Positions 32,201 through 46,350 of a stretch of DNA of 64,000 bases are shown here, piece after piece. The first letter of the stretch is position 1. Each line of letters starts with the position of its first letter. This DNA comes from Tubiluchus corallicola. Its lineage: Eukaryota; Priapulida; Priapulimorpha; Priapulimorphida; Tubiluchidae. The stretch covers positions 188,001 to 252,000 of the forward strand of contig JAQGDQ010000197.1 in the NCBI GenBank assembly GCA_030141605.1. The letters are read 5' to 3'. Made by a program: the position numbers and the translations under genes. A model generated the notes under the pieces. That model was given only the letters and a program-made list of their open reading frames with translations. It was not told where the DNA came from and made no database searches.

Positions 32201-33899
32201 GTAAATGCTTTATCCAGTAAAACTCTCATATGTTTTTAATTTGCTTAAAATAATTTCTCAATGTGTGTATGCGTACTGTGTATTTGTATTGTATATTTTG
32301 TAAAGTTATTTATTATTTGTAATAAGGTTTATATTTTTAATTTGCTTTTAATGATTGTGTATTGTGTATTTGAGTGCACTTTTATAATTTGTCTATTCAC
32401 TTGCATATGTAGTTTTAATTTAGTTTTTAAGTGTGATAGTTTAAATGTGTAGGCCTACTAATAACGACACTATTGCTTTTATCAGTTTTTTTTATTAACT
32501 GGTTGCATACACATTTTAATGTAAATGTGATCCAAATTTTATGTTTGTATTACATGTAACTTTTTGGCAATAAGAATACTCCTACTACTAGTAATAATAA
32601 ATAGAAACAGGTTGCTCATATAGCAATAACAACACAAAAGTGCCAGTCGTAACTGCAACATCTTGCTATTTACCCAACTTTGTCTTTGCATTCGTCACAT
32701 ATCCTGCAAACGAAGAACAAGGTACTGTTTTGTTTTTGAAAGTTGACGACGCATAATTATGGTAGTGATGAAGGAGCGCACTGTAGTACTGCTATTCATT
32801 AAATTCATTCCTAAATACCTTCCTACTCAGGCTGCGCTATGAATGCACAGCAAATCATCATAATCATTCAGCTGTTCATACTGTCAATTGAGTTCCCAGC
32901 AGTCGAGTGTCACAATAGAATGACGCCTGCTAGAAAAGTACTTCAAGTTTACTGTTGTTTCAAAGTTCTTATAAATACGATTAATTATTAACCTGCTACA
33001 ATAAAGAAAAACTTTTTGAGCCCTGTAAAGTAGATTAGGCAATTCAACTGTTGGTAACTTGAGGAAAAGTTAATTAGCATGCGGATTGACGACGTAATTC
33101 AAGCTGGACGAGACGCCTCTGTAACATAGCCATGATGAAATGGTTCGTGTAACATTGTTCAAAAAGTTTGGTTTATCAAAGCGCAATTAGATTTCGCACA
33201 AAGAAGCATAAAACTCGCGATCTCATCCAAATAAACAAACAAATGAGCTGTAGATTACTGTTATAAAAATCATCAATTATTTACTCTGCGAAACTGCCTT
33301 ATTTTGCAAAATTGCTAGTCTTTGTCATTGATGTAGTTCTGCCGTCTTTAAAAAAAATGTAATCCACAAAAAGATATACGTGTAATGGATGCAGTATAAG
33401 CTAATTGGTGAAGGAAACACCCATTAAAACAGCCCCAATCTTTGATGATATAGTTTTTTTCAGATAATAGTTCAATTGCGTAACAGGTAGATCACTCAAG
33501 GAACAACTGAGTTTGTAAGTCTACACCACGCGTACTATAATTAAGTGTCGGTTAATATAGACTTGGTCTTAACAAAGCACCCTGCTTCTGTAAGCCCATC
33601 AAAACGTCTCATGCCGTTTTTAAGAAAGGAGAAAAATGAGGACGACTACAGCGTATTCAAGCTATGTTTGAATTCAAATAGCTGTAGCTTAAAATGTTGA
33701 CAAGTTTCTTGTAAAAATAAACAGTCAACTGCATTGCCAGGCAATTTGTACAAATTCATCTAGTCATTTTTCACAGGAATATTTCCTGGACTTATGAAAG
33801 CTGCTTATGAGATTACTTTGTTTAAAACTGAAGAAAAGACAAGTTTCACAATTATACGTCGATATCTTTGTTACCGTAGCTCTAGAATCTAAAATCTTG

Positions 33900-35690
33900 G
33901 AAAAACTCCTCGAAAAATGTTTGATTGATACTTTGGCAGTTTTACAGATCTAAAAAGGCTTTCGACACCACTGACTGTTAACAAGGAAGCTTAAAGAGGT
34001 ACTACAATGAACAGCTTAAGAATTATTTATAAAACAGACAACAGTTTGTCAAAATTGGTGAAAATAAATCAGAATATGAAACAGAAAAATGCATTATGTA
34101 GCGTTTTAGGTATAAAGTTATTTTGACTGTACTTACACGATATACGCAATGTTTCCAAAAGAGTGCTAAGTTTTGTCTTGTTTGCAGATGATATGAAATT
34201 TATTTCTCCCGGGGAGTAATTTAGAACAGTTGTGTAGTGAGTACTAATATAATGTAACGGATCCGGGTTCCATCTCAGATCCGAGTTCCAGGATGTATAG
34301 AGCGGCATACAAGTTATGAAGTACTACAGCAGACGAGAGAAGTAAAAGGAATACGAATGTAAAATAAATTTTAATGCATAACCAGTAGCTCCATGACATG
34401 TGAACAGACTTTTGTATAAAAATCAGCAAACCTACAGCATTCACCCTTACAGACAGAAAGGCCAGGTTGGAATCGTCAAATTACGGCATGCATTCTGTTT
34501 TTTGCAGGTACATTTGCATTAGTGGGCTTCTCAACCATACCCATTACTAACATTAGGGGGTTGGTCAAAATCTGCCTTCGTAACAATAAGCTTCGAACTC
34601 GAAAGACTCAGTGGCAGGTTTGCAATTAATAAACCATCACTTAATCTTACTAAAACAACTTTTTGAGTTATGTTGTAAAAACAGATTGTCAATAATACGG
34701 GAAATTTTTTTAATAATCAAGTGAGCGTTGAAAAAGTGCATTCTGATAAATTTTTGGGCATAACTAATAAGCCAGATGATAATCCGATAATCGACAATAA
34801 GCTTTCATTGAAAAACTACATTAAAATGATCACAGCAAAATTGTCAAAAAGTATTGTTATCATGTATAAAAACATGTGCATTTTAGATAGTCACTTATAA
34901 CAAATTCTTCATTTTTTGCTAATTCACCCATATCTGGAATATTGTTTAGAAATCTTGGGTAACACATCGGTGGAATGTATTTCCTTTGCATATAGAAAAA
35001 AAAAGCTCTTACAGTTATATGTAAAGTTGGGTATCACGATCATGGAGAAGGTAGTATTTCAAAATTTAAAAATTGACTAAGCTAGAAAATTCATTAGAAA
35101 TGAAAACAGCAATTATAATTTCAAAACAAAATGTGGTATGTTATCACAGAAACAACAAGACTATTTTTTATAAATATTAATCCTGAAAATTGTGCGCAAC
35201 AACTTAACCTAATTTTAAAATACATAAAGTACGAATGACATTAAAGAAAATGTGTGCTTCTTCGTGTGGCCCAAATTAGGAATGGTTTGCATAGCCAATT
35301 AACAAAAGCAAAAATATACTTGTATTTAAAAAGTGTTTTTTAAAGTATTGTAATAGACATCTATGTATGAAATTATGTGTGCGTATGAGTGCATTTTGTT
35401 ATATTTTACTTTATTTTATTTTTGAAGTCTAATGTGATGCTTATTTTGTGTATGATTTTGAGTTAATTTTCAACTGGTCAAATTATCATGTATTAAACTT
35501 CTGTAATTTTATGTCGACCGCGTGAACATTTTTTATGGATTCTACAAGTGAAGCTTCTCCTTCATACTACACACTATGTAAATATTGTAATTAATAATGC
35601 CTAACTTTAAATTTGATTGTTTTTTAATGTTTTTAAATTTTAACTGTAATGCATAATTGGAAAATAAACTTTTATTTTATTTACCTACTT
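33900..35690 (+). mobile_element. CR1-like LINE remnant, second copy
   Basis: RT blocks appear in order: DLKKAFDTTDC (33951 on), LKNYL and NRQQFVKIGENKSEYET, LYLHDIRNVSKRVLSFVLFA-DD (34132-34196), KFLGITNKP, NKLSLKNYIKMITAKLSKSI, HPYLEYCLEILGNTS (34928 on), then a MTLKKMCASSCGPN block near the end. Stops and frameshifts make it inactive. It ends near an AAATAAACTTTTATTTTATT sequence at about 35660-35685. Confidence 0.65.
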
Positions 35691-35699
35691 CGCTAAGAT

Positions 35700-36990
35700 G
35701 ACTGCTTAATACAGTTACAAACAGAAATCATATAAATCCCAAAGATTGCATTTCAAGGCAGACAATCGTGTGTGAATCTGAAGAATGGTATTTTCTACAG
35801 CCAGAGGCGGCTCAATTAAAAGCGCAACAGTTCCTCTTCAATCAGCAATTCGATCTTTGTGTGCTAGACACGAGTCGATTGGGTTTTGCTTGTTTAATTG
35901 ACTTTTCTATTAACAGGTGCGCCGATGAATAGCAAATGTGCGTGAATGATGCTGTGTCTACATTGGTTATATACTTGGTCGGCTTCCTGCGGAATTTCCG
36001 CTGAGCGGTTTTAGAAAAGGCTGAAAGAGAGGCTTCACGTGAACAAACGTCTGTGTACGCCGGTGTTCCGTTCTTGGCTTGGTATATTTGGTGCAAATCT
36101 TGGTGAAATTTTCCAGATTTTGAAATCAGTGTCAATCACTAGCTTGATAATGAAATAACAATGTATGAAAACAGAAAATGAGAAATGAAGCAAACAATCT
36201 ACTCTACTGCATAAAGTCGATTTTATATTGAAGTGACTTCTTAAATGTGTAATATTGGAGTTTTGTACTGACAACTACGGCGAGGCTACTTATTGGCATG
36301 CAGAGTGTTTCCAGTTTTAAGAGGTATCAAACAACACAAGTGTCAAGAATTACTACATTTTCAAAACTTTGCGTGGCTCTACTACATTAAATAATAAATT
36401 CATGACAATTTTCACTTTTTTGAAATCGCGCATGAACATTTATTATTAATTTTTAATATTGCTGGCTACACTTCATTGCTTTTTTCTTTGGAGTTTGAAA
36501 ATCAAATATCTATTACCACTTTCCAGTGACTGTTTTAATTGTTAACAGAAAACTAAATGGAGTGTATTAACTAAATTAGCAGTTAAGTCTTAAAGTAAAT
36601 TTGTATGTTAAAGCTCAAACCTACATTTGAAAAACTCAGTCTTAGTACGCTAACCAATCCTTTATTTATTTAAGCAACTTATTAATACTCTATGGGTAAA
36701 TGTTATCACTCTCAATTCTGCAAGCTTCTTTTTGACATTTGCGCGCACAATTATTTGGTAATGTAGCAACATTAGGCCTACTTACAGTGTGTTTGACATG
36801 GATGACTTTTAGTTCTTCGCCACCCTTTCGCCATCCAATCTCACACTATATTTCATATACTCTAATCATCGTAATAATTTTGTTGTACTGTATCATTGTT
36901 TTATGCACTGTGTTTTTTCTTTAAAAAGATGATTATAAAGATACTTACTTATTTACTTAATAAGATGTAGTTCATTATAAGTATCATTTC
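35700..36990. other. Stretch without recognisable genes
   Basis: Overlapping minus-strand frames at 35842-36274 and a plus-strand frame at about 36015-36151 (FRSWLGIFGANLGEIFQILK) conflict with each other. None has a known family or a convincing splice pair. Confidence 0.3.
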
Positions 36991-36999
36991 CTTCATAGT

Positions 37000-37480
37000 C
37001 TTAGGTATTCATGACGCATGCATCAGTTGTGTGCAGCTGCTGTGCCTTGCACAATGTTTTAAAACGACATTTTGAAATCTCGTCGTCATATAAAGGCTGT
37101 AAATTTCATCAGTTTACAAAGAAATCATCAGTCAAAGATTCAGACTTTATTAAGGTGATGCGACAATCATCATGGCCGCCAGACTATTCCACTCATTCAT
37201 TACTCTCCGAGAAAAAGACTGGTTACTATCATCAGGTCTTGGTAATTTTTCAATGAGTTTTAAATTATGTCCACTAGTCTTTGAATCAATAACAAGATCA
37301 AAAGAATTTTAGACAAGAATTTTTCTTTGTTGGTCACGATTTTATAAACCTCAACAAGATCTCCACGATGTAGTCTTAACTGAAGAGTTTTTAAACTACA
37401 ATACTGCAACTTTTCTAGACATCAGAGATTCTTATATTCCAATGCCATTTTATTATATTTGAATAATCCTATTGTCGTTT
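37000..37480 (-). mobile_element. LINE C-terminal fragment
   Basis: The complement reads KTLQLRLHRGDLVEVYKIVT and then SNQSFSRRVMNEWNSLAA. This is the typical RRxRGDLIEVYK...FSxRVVNxWNSLP ending of LINE polyproteins. A plus-strand frame over the same span is a shadow. Confidence 0.6.
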
Positions 37481-40399
37481 TACTGGGTTTCTTCAATTCT
37501 AGCTTTTCCAATGCAGTATACTAGTCAATCGCATTGAAAAAGTTAGTTGTTTGTGTCGTCGCCTGTAATTTTTGTGGTAAAGATCATTATTACTTTTACA
37601 ATTAATTTAGCCTGAGACGGGTCTGAGCTGTCTGTACTTCTTTCTTGTGGTAGATGTCAGTAATATAAAGGGTTAAACACTTGGGCCGATACGGCCTTTT
37701 CTGGAGAGTAGAGTGGGAGCTTTACTATTGAATTCTCTCGCCGAAGACATCATTGTTTTCAAAAAGTTAACTATTGAGCTTCCTCTCTTTGTCTTTGCTG
37801 GTTCGACATCAATGTATCTTAAATCTTTATTTTACTTGTCATAAACATTAACGATTTTGTGTGTATGAATGCTCAACAGAAGGTGATCTCAAGGTCTTTT
37901 TCACCTGCTTCGGATTCTAACTTAACTTTGTAGTTGCATTTGTAATTTTACCTTTATTCTAGAGTTTTGTTGTTTTATTAATGCACTTCGTATTGAGGAC
38001 TTTCATTTTAGACTTTTAAGTTAAAGTTATACGATCGAAAATGAATATTTCTTTTTCTTCAGCACTTTTTTTAAATAAGGTCAAGTAAAGTCGTAGACCA
38101 AAGCTTGTATAGTTTATTGAGGAGCTGTCTGGCAGCAAACCCGGCTCAGTAATTAAGGGACTCCACTGAGTGACCTTTATCTGATTTAGCACGCCATATA
38201 TACACATTAAACATTAAACGTTGACTATAATAGCCCTAATGGCCCTACATGCACTTTGATCGGGGATTTGATCCAGCCTGTGTGTGTTTTTTGCACAGAG
38301 AAATAATAGTTTTTTGCAGGCCACAACTAATTGCAAGATTGACAAAAGGACGTTGATGTTGTTTTTCTACAAAACCACTCATTGATTTCTCTTGGTAATG
38401 AATACAACATGTATATCAGTATAGTATCGGCTGCACGCACATTTTGTGTGAAACAAAAATCATTTGTCTGTACGTATGCAATTTAAACTAGTTCTTTAGA
38501 GAAAAAGAAAACAGCTGGAAGGATGAGTTCTGAAATATCTTTAGTTTGTTGTAACAAAACTGTTGGCATTCCATAAAATTTAATTTTAGCTCACTGTGCT
38601 TAGCGTTGTGACCATAGCTGTGACGTAGTAAATAAACAAATAAATGAAACCATTTATGAAATTGAAAAACAATCATAAAAAATGAGTGTCTTCTTTCAAA
38701 CGTAACACTGGTAGGGGCAGCGACAACAACAACAAAGGTGACGAAGGCACCAAGATCGGCACCGATCAATAAGTTCAAGATAAATTAAAAGACCTATGTA
38801 ATGATCAAACGTTAGTACATTTACAACTTTGCATGAAGAAAACATTATTGCTAATAAGTAAACAAATATGACTCATTATTCACCACTGGTATTATTTTAA
38901 TTCTAGTTTAATCAGCTTGCTTGTTCAAGTTATAACTTGCATGACCTTACTATCTCGACACACTAAAGTGATGGCTTCAAAAGAGCTCACGAATTGGTTT
39001 GAAACAATGTTAGGTGTTGGAAGGCCAAATTCATAATATACTAGTCAAATTGGATAGCTTCAAAAGCAATGATGTACCAGTGTAATTATCTGAATTTTTT
39101 TGCTAACTAAGGGGCGTTCAAAAATTACCGTTTACCAACTTAAATATTTCTTTCGCTAATTAGTTTGTAATTTTAATGACGTCTTATACTGCAAGATGGT
39201 TTCATACAACAAAAATATGCAAAATTTAAAAATTATTTTAACGTACGAAAAGGTATTACACTTCAAGGAACAGTGATTCTAATTTGTTCAACATTTGACA
39301 ACGAAACGCATGGCGAGCCAAATTTAACGTATGCACTATACACACAATTGATCCAGATGAATTTTAACAGGCGTTTCCATAACACTGTTATTCTTATGGG
39401 ATACAAATTAAACAAAACAGGATTCACAGGTTACAAAGCAAGCCGCGATGGTTCAGCACTTCAGCACTGTAGCTCATGTTAGTTACTAATATTAAGGTTT
39501 CAATTTATTTTACCGCCCCACCCCCAATATGGCGACCAAAATGCCATTTAATATGCCACTTTTAGGACATTCTATTATACCCCTTGTATATAGTCGTCCA
39601 AGGTGTATATGATACGAAATTGTCTTATTTCACGCCTCATTCTTTTCTTTAAAGTGTTTTTTTAAGTAGCCACCTTATACGAATATAAGCCTTTTTTAAA
39701 ACTAGTTCAACAGGAATAAACAAGTTCGACTCGAGTTGTTTGTCGAGGGTTCACTGACCCCGAGATTGTGAATAAAAAATTTGGTTCCGTCAATATAATC
39801 TAGTATAATCGTTCGCAGGTACAGGCTTTCTTGTAGGGTTTTAGGGTTTCTAGAAAACAGCATCTTGAATTCACGATGGCAAATTGGACTGTGTCACTCG
39901 ATGCAGAATTTGTCTTAATATGTTTCTGTAGTTTCATGACGATCCATTTGTGAAACCGTAAGCTTTTTTTTGAAAATGATGTTATCGCTACAACATTAGT
40001 GTTTGAATATTTACCGAACACTTTCTGGTAGTGTCAAAACGCTAAACTCAAACTTTGTGGAAACTCCTCATGAACTGCTTAAAGCCTACGCCAATTAGCC
40101 CCAGTTTCACTTTTTTATTTATTTTTTATCGCACAAAGTCTACTACATCCTATTTGTCTTGCATCTGCGTATTATGCACCACAAAGTTTTATAAAAAGAG
40201 ACAGAAAAGTAAAATTTCTGCAAGTTAAGAGAACACTAAGATTAGACAGTCTGTTAGACATTCTGTTAGACAGTCATAAATTTAAATTACTAAAACATTC
40301 AGTTTCTTATTATTGCTTATGACAGATAACAGCATAGAAGATTTTACTATTGTTTATGGGCAGGATGAAATTATCTCGATTATGCTAAATTATATTATG
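37481..40399. other. Stretch without recognisable genes
   Basis: AT-rich sequence. Short open frames at 38488-38778 (minus), 39273-39482 (plus) and 39800-40021 (minus) have no supporting motif or splice context. Confidence 0.3.
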
Positions 40400-40631
40400 T
40401 TTTCATCATTCTTTTTTTAACTTTTGGATAGTGCTGTCATCTACCGACATTTTTGTTAAAATTGTTAAATCTTGCTCTTTATTGTTTTGAATTTCATTGA
40501 TTTCCACAGGATACATTTTCATCATTCTTTTTTTAACTTTTGGATAATGCTGCCATCTACCGACATTTTTGTTAAAATTGTTAAATCTTGCTCTTTATTG
40601 TTTTGAATTTCACTGACTTCCACAGGATGCA
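40400..40631 (+). repeat. 116-bp tandem duplication, two copies
   Basis: The unit beginning TTTTCATCATTC at 40400 is repeated at 40516 with a few substitutions (GTGCTGTCAT versus ATGCTGCCAT). Both copies include CTACCGACATTTTTGTTAAA and end in TTCCACAGGAT. Confidence 0.9.
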
Positions 40632-43600
40632 TGTATGCACATTTTCTGACCTGTTTTCACGCCTGAGCGGATTTCACCTGTAATTTTTGTCACGACTTCT
40701 GACAATGATCATGAAGACATTACTTCAGAACAAAATAAGCCGGTGTAATACAATCTTCGAATTAAATTTAATTTTTTTATTTCTATCAGCCAGTATGTTA
40801 GTTCCTACTATGCATGTCCCTACTGCTGTTAATAAATTTAATTCTCTTCTTAGGGAAGGCTGGGCGACTTTACGAAATCTACAGGTTGAGTTTTTTAGGA
40901 CAAAACGATCAGATGCAAAGTTATATTCAAAGTGCGTGCTAGTAGCGAACTAACTAAATAACAAAATTCTCGTTGCACACGTCAACCTTAGAATTTAAGA
41001 ATTCTAGCTGAAACGATACATTTTCAGCAGGACTAGAACCGAAACTTTTACTTCTCATAAAAATGCAGTTTACTGGTATACTCCCTGATGGCTTTGGATT
41101 TGCTTTTAAGTGTGATCGTCACTGTAGCTGTTGGTTGCAATGGCTTCATTGTGTTACAGTAAAGATACATTAGATGCTCCACAATTAGTCGCGTATCCCA
41201 CTATTTATGAAATTATACACTTGATGATCTAGGATTATCTTCAGAATGTACACACATCAAGATACTCCCAATAGTAATGATGTCACCCCAATTCTCAATG
41301 ATCTTCTGACCTCATTTAATGGTTTAACTGTATTGCAAGCACAACTCCATATTGACTTTGTCTACTTGAATCAACCCCATGCTAATGGAGTCCCACTGTG
41401 CACGAACACATTAATAATTCAGTCTCTCTTGTAAATTCTAGCGTATGCTGAAACATTAATCACAATAATTTTATAAATTCTAATGTATGCCCCTCAGAAT
41501 ACGTGTTCTGCCATAACGAACCAGAACGCTCGCGAAAAGGAAATTTCAACGGAAGTAACAAACGTAATTGCCTTTTCATTTTCAACATTTCTTCTGACGT
41601 TTTCTGCAGCGACATTCAGTCTGGAATTTCTAGTGATTTAGTCATTTACTTTGAAAGACCCAGTAGCCATTTTCAGTAATCAGAATGACTTTTATTTTCA
41701 AATAAATGTAATTTATTTGTACAAATGTAATAGTTCCACAGATGTTTTTAATCCAAACACAAGCTAGTCTGACAGAGCAAGGAATACGGCACAGGCTAAA
41801 ATAACTACAGATAATAAATTTTCGGACGGTAAAACTCATTTATAATAGATGTCTACCGAAATCACGTATTTTCTGGAGTTTATATTAATTTTGCTAGTTT
41901 TGTTCTCATTGCTTTCAAATGCGGATTTGTTTGATCATTAATGTTTGGTTGCTTTTCAATATGTAGCTCCTATGATCCTTTTATTAACCAAGTTTCGTTT
42001 TTAAGAAATAGCAAGAATGTTTGCTCAAAATCAGTACAAAAGCAAGGAAAGCAGACTGTTTATACAGTTTTACTTTTCTTGGTGCCAATTAGATCGCGTT
42101 TTCTTGAAGAAGTCAAAATAACATACACTGAGTGCATTTTCATTGAAAACGTAAACTCTAAAAGACCAAACGTATTATTATATTAGGTCGACATAAAATT
42201 GTACATTTTTGTGTAATTATGATCAATTTATCAGATATTTGATGAAATAAATTCCTTTTCCTTTCGTTTTAATACTATTTGATTGATACAATTAATACAT
42301 TAATTAATACATCATATATCTTACCAAATGTTAATTATCGTTTTTTGCAAATTTTATATTATATTAGACTTTATTTGTTTTCTTGCTCAGTTCCTTTGTC
42401 GCATTTATTTAGATAAACGGCATACGCTACAGGATTTTTTTATATCATATCATATTTGGCTCAAACCATATATGGCATACAACAACATATTATCTGATAA
42501 GAAGCCAATCAGATTCGGCGTTTTTGAATATAGACTTTTCGTCAACAGAGAAGCATTTGCAAAAGTAACAAATTTGTCAGTCTGTATTTCGAAATGTTAG
42601 AATTAAATTTATAATCTAACGGCCAACACGTTGTTGTTTTTATTTTGCTGCTGACGTGTTCCAAACTTCATGTGACTAACTCCATTATCCTATCATTGCC
42701 ACTGTCATCGATGTTCCTGTCGCTGTTAAACTTGCCGTAGTCGCAACTTGCCATGAAAATTGCTGACGCTGTTGTTACTGTTGTCGTTAAACATTGAGAA
42801 ACTTCTCTCCTGAAACGGCGCAGCTGTAACAAGACTAAAAACGATTACATATCATAAAAATGCAGTTTAGTGGTGTACTCTCTCATGGCTAAGCAAATGT
42901 TGTAATTTGCTGTTATTCCAAAGAGTAAATTGCAAACAATGCCACAGGAATATAATTTTGGAAGACGACATATTCCGAAGCAAACAAGGTATGTGAATTA
43001 TGAAGACAGAACAAATTTTTATATAAAAAGCTACATCCTATAATTACAGCAAACACATTTGTTTGTTTAAAAGTTGTTTTTGCCTTTTTGGCGAATGTCT
43101 TTCATTGGTCTGTCAATTTTATTTTAGGTTCCATGAATGTTGCTAATTGATTCAACAAGTAATCATTGAATCGAGTCCATGCAGGTTAATTATTATTGAA
43201 AGCCCATAAAGTTACTTGAGGAACGAAGATGCCGATTTCTAGAGACCACAGCCACGGCGTACGCTGGAAGAAAGGTACAAAAGTACTTTATTATCACTAA
43301 TGTTCTGTATTCAGAGTTTATGATATCGATTATGATTACCCCACTAGTAAGGAACGCCAGTCAGCTAACAGTTCAATTCACTCATTACTGGCTCACTGAA
43401 TAATATTATTGATTTTCTGATACTCGCTGGACAACACAAGAACTGAATTAGTGTTTGTATTAATTGATTACAGCAAATATTTACATAACTACATATTTAC
43501 ATAACTAAAAATAGTTCAACAAAACATGCGCTACTATTTAAGTAGCATTTCTAATTAAACACAACGTACGATGTTTTCAGACACTGGACTTTTATAACAA

Positions 43601-44998
43601 TCAGGTATTGCTGCACACTGATTGATTTTTACTTTCATATTTATTAATTTTTGCTTGTATAAAAATTCTATAACTTGAAATGAAATGCGCATATTATACC
43701 GAATACGATTTGGTTTAGTTATTTTTGGCAGGTGCTATATTTTACACGACCCTTTTGCTGCAGTAAGTTTATAAAGGTAGTGTTGCAGCGCGGGGAATAT
43801 CCATAGGACTTTTACATTCTGTTGGTAAATATTAATACACGTATCAATTTCCAAACAGTGGGCAAACGCATTGATTGGCAATATTATAACCCGACTAAAT
43901 TGGTTAAGGTTATTGTGTAAGAGCTAGAAATATCGCGATTTAAATATCGCATTACAGAAAGTTTTCTTTGAATTTCAGCACAGTACAGAGTAACTCTGAG
44001 TTTTATAGGTGCAGCACATCCTTTCTGTATTTGCGTTACGACAATGGATATTTCTGTGGAAAAAGCACTGTTAAAGAGATAAAAATAACCTGTCAGAAAT
44101 ATTTTATTGACGTACTGTTAACGTCATGCGCTTTTACTGGCTTCACCATCTCCCCAAGCAGACTAATACCGCGAAGAAAAAAAACCACTACTAAACATGT
44201 CATGGAAAATCAGATAATGCTTAAATATAGCACTGGAAGAATGGCGATAATCTAGGGACCAACAAGTACAACACTACACAAAAATAAAATAAGCAGTCAA
44301 AATTTTTTGTTGCACCTTTTATTGTTTTCTTCATTATGCCACCTCAGTCTACCTGCTTGCGTTGATAATAAAATGGTAAATATTCAGTATAATGTATAAT
44401 ATGGGAAGCTATAGAGAAGGTAGCGAACAAAAATTCTGGGGAAAATTTAAGTTAACAACGAAATTAGTGTTTAAACAGAAAAGTATCTTTAATTTGTTAT
44501 GCTTGATTTAGCTAGAAATTTGCCATTCTATGTGTTACAAGGATTTAGTACTAACTCTTCTCACTCATGTCATGTAGATATACATACGTACTACCTGTAT
44601 ACTAAAAAGTTGATATACAATCATATGAGCTAATATAAGATCAATTGGAGATTAGTATAAAATCAGTATGCCTCGTATAACACAAGCCAGCGGTAGGGCA
44701 TTGAAAAGACTATAGATATGATAACAGAACGCACTACTTTTTCTGGCTGTTGTCTCTAGATTGAATGCGAGGTTAATCAGTGCTGCTCAATCAAGAGATT
44801 TGAAAACGTTCTGTGTTCCACCAGTTCCGTACTGTTTATTGTGTCCAGACGATCGTTTCGGGAAAAATGCCATTTTCAATGTTGGAAGATAGTGCAAAAA
44901 TCAGTACATTTATAGCACAAACGTACCACGGCACAAAAATTACAAAATCAAAAGAGTGAAAACTAAGTAACAAGTGTACAAGTCGAAATACGGGAATG
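40632..44998. other. Stretch without recognisable genes
   Basis: I found no coding exon with paired splice sites and no clear transposon ends here. The open frames (40687-40953, 41246-41434, 41941-42186, 42328-42600, 43968-44255) look like AT-rich chance frames. Confidence 0.3.
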
Positions 44999-45137
44999 AG
45001 TTTACAATTACCTACACAATTTAAATAGCCTACCCCTACCCCTACCCCTAACCCATCCCTAGCCCAACCCTAACCCTAACCCTAACCCTAATCGAACGCT
45101 TAACGAACTAATTTCTTGTGTGTGGGAATTGCAAGCT
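44999..45137. mobile_element. Foldback/MITE-like element enclosing a telomere-like tract (copy 2)
   Basis: The left end AGTTTACAATT (44999-45009) pairs imperfectly with AATTGCAAGCT (45127-45137). The interior has CCCTAC units followed by five near-perfect CCCTAA/CCTAAC units and the same CTAATTTCTTGTGTGT segment as copy 1. The total length, 139 bp, equals that of copy 1. Confidence 0.6.
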
Positions 45138-45889
45138 TTAACCGAAATACCCCTAAAAGAGAAATCTGATAAAAAACGACAATTCAGGCAAAAAATCATA
45201 ACTACAGCAAGCAGTCACTTTAATGCAAACAAAGTTTAAACAATGAGAAAAGAAACACCGTTGCAGTATTTAAGTCTCGATGTTTAGAAAAAAAACGACA
45301 TCTGCACAATTGTATTTTTCACAGCCAAGGGGGAAACACAGTAAGGAAAAAAGAAACCCTACAACTTCTTCAAAGCAAAACAAAGGCTTAGCCTTTGCAA
45401 AGCACCCGATGGAACCAGTTTGACTTAAATACAGATAGAGAGACCAAGAGTTCGGCACGTTACTACCGATGATAGTTTGGTGTTAAGAGTTGGGCAATGC
45501 TTCGCAATAATACAAAGCCTTTACTATGGCTATTTCTTGTAAGCTTGCTATGCAAGACGTTAAAAGCAGAGTCGATGCCGTCCAAATCACATGCACGTGC
45601 AGCGTAGTGAGAGCGATGCTCTTCAGTTCTTGATCTCGTTGTTACGTACTACCTGCAGGGCTTCATCTTGTCTGAGCAAAGAATAAATATACAATTTCCA
45701 AAGGCTAACAATAATTTATTAGACGAGTGAAGCCTGCTTTTAGCTGCACAAAATGGGCTGAGTTTGATAAGGAAGGTTACCCAAGAACGAAGCGAAACGA
45801 ACATAGTTTGAAATAAAATCAGAAACGCAACAGAAATGCCCACTTTAATTAACGTGCAGGCAAATACTTGGAAACTGCGTTCAAATACT

Positions 45890-46350
45890 ACCTGCCTGCT
45901 CAATTATCTATCTACTTATTTACTAGCCAACCTTGTACATGCCAACCCGCCTACCCACCTAATCACTTTCCTATCTATCTACCTTCATAAGTATCTACCT
46001 ATTTATTTCTTCATTACATACTTGTCTTCCTACCTACTCACCTACTTATCTACTTACCTGCCTGCCGACCGTCCAACCTACTTGCCTAGCTACGTACTTA
46101 TCTACGAACTCACATACATACCTACCTACCTACCTACAAATGGCCTGCTTGCGATGGTGGCCGTTTTTGTGCATGTGTCTTAAAGTGTTAGCGTTCTTGT
46201 GAATTAATTAATATTGGATGATAGAACTTAGTCTCTGTTTTAGTGCGCCCCTGTAAGACTGCCTAAATACCTTCCTATGTACTTACCTGTCTATCAGCCT
46301 GCCATCCTACCTACCTTACCTATCTGCTGTCAGCACGTTTACCTGTCTGC
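45890..46350 (+). repeat. Degenerate CTAC/CTAT/CTGC tetranucleotide array
   Basis: Long imperfect runs of CTAC, CTAT, CTGC and CCAA units, cleanest at 46105-46135 and returning at 46270-46325. A 115-codon frame across it is a by-product of the repeat. A related ACTGACCAACC-type run follows at 46440-46525. Confidence 0.75.

Noticed and set aside
35842-36274. Overlapping minus-strand frames of 97 and 79 codons and a plus-strand frame FRSWLGIFGANLG
   Set aside because: The frames conflict, none has a donor/acceptor pair that extends it, and no family is recognised.
45020-45100. Chromosome end or telomere fusion
   Set aside because: The telomere-like units sit inside a repeated 139-bp inverted-end element with ordinary sequence on both sides.
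45836-46183. 115-codon Tyr/Leu/Pro/Thr-rich frame
   Set aside because: It is produced by the degenerate CTAC-type repeat.
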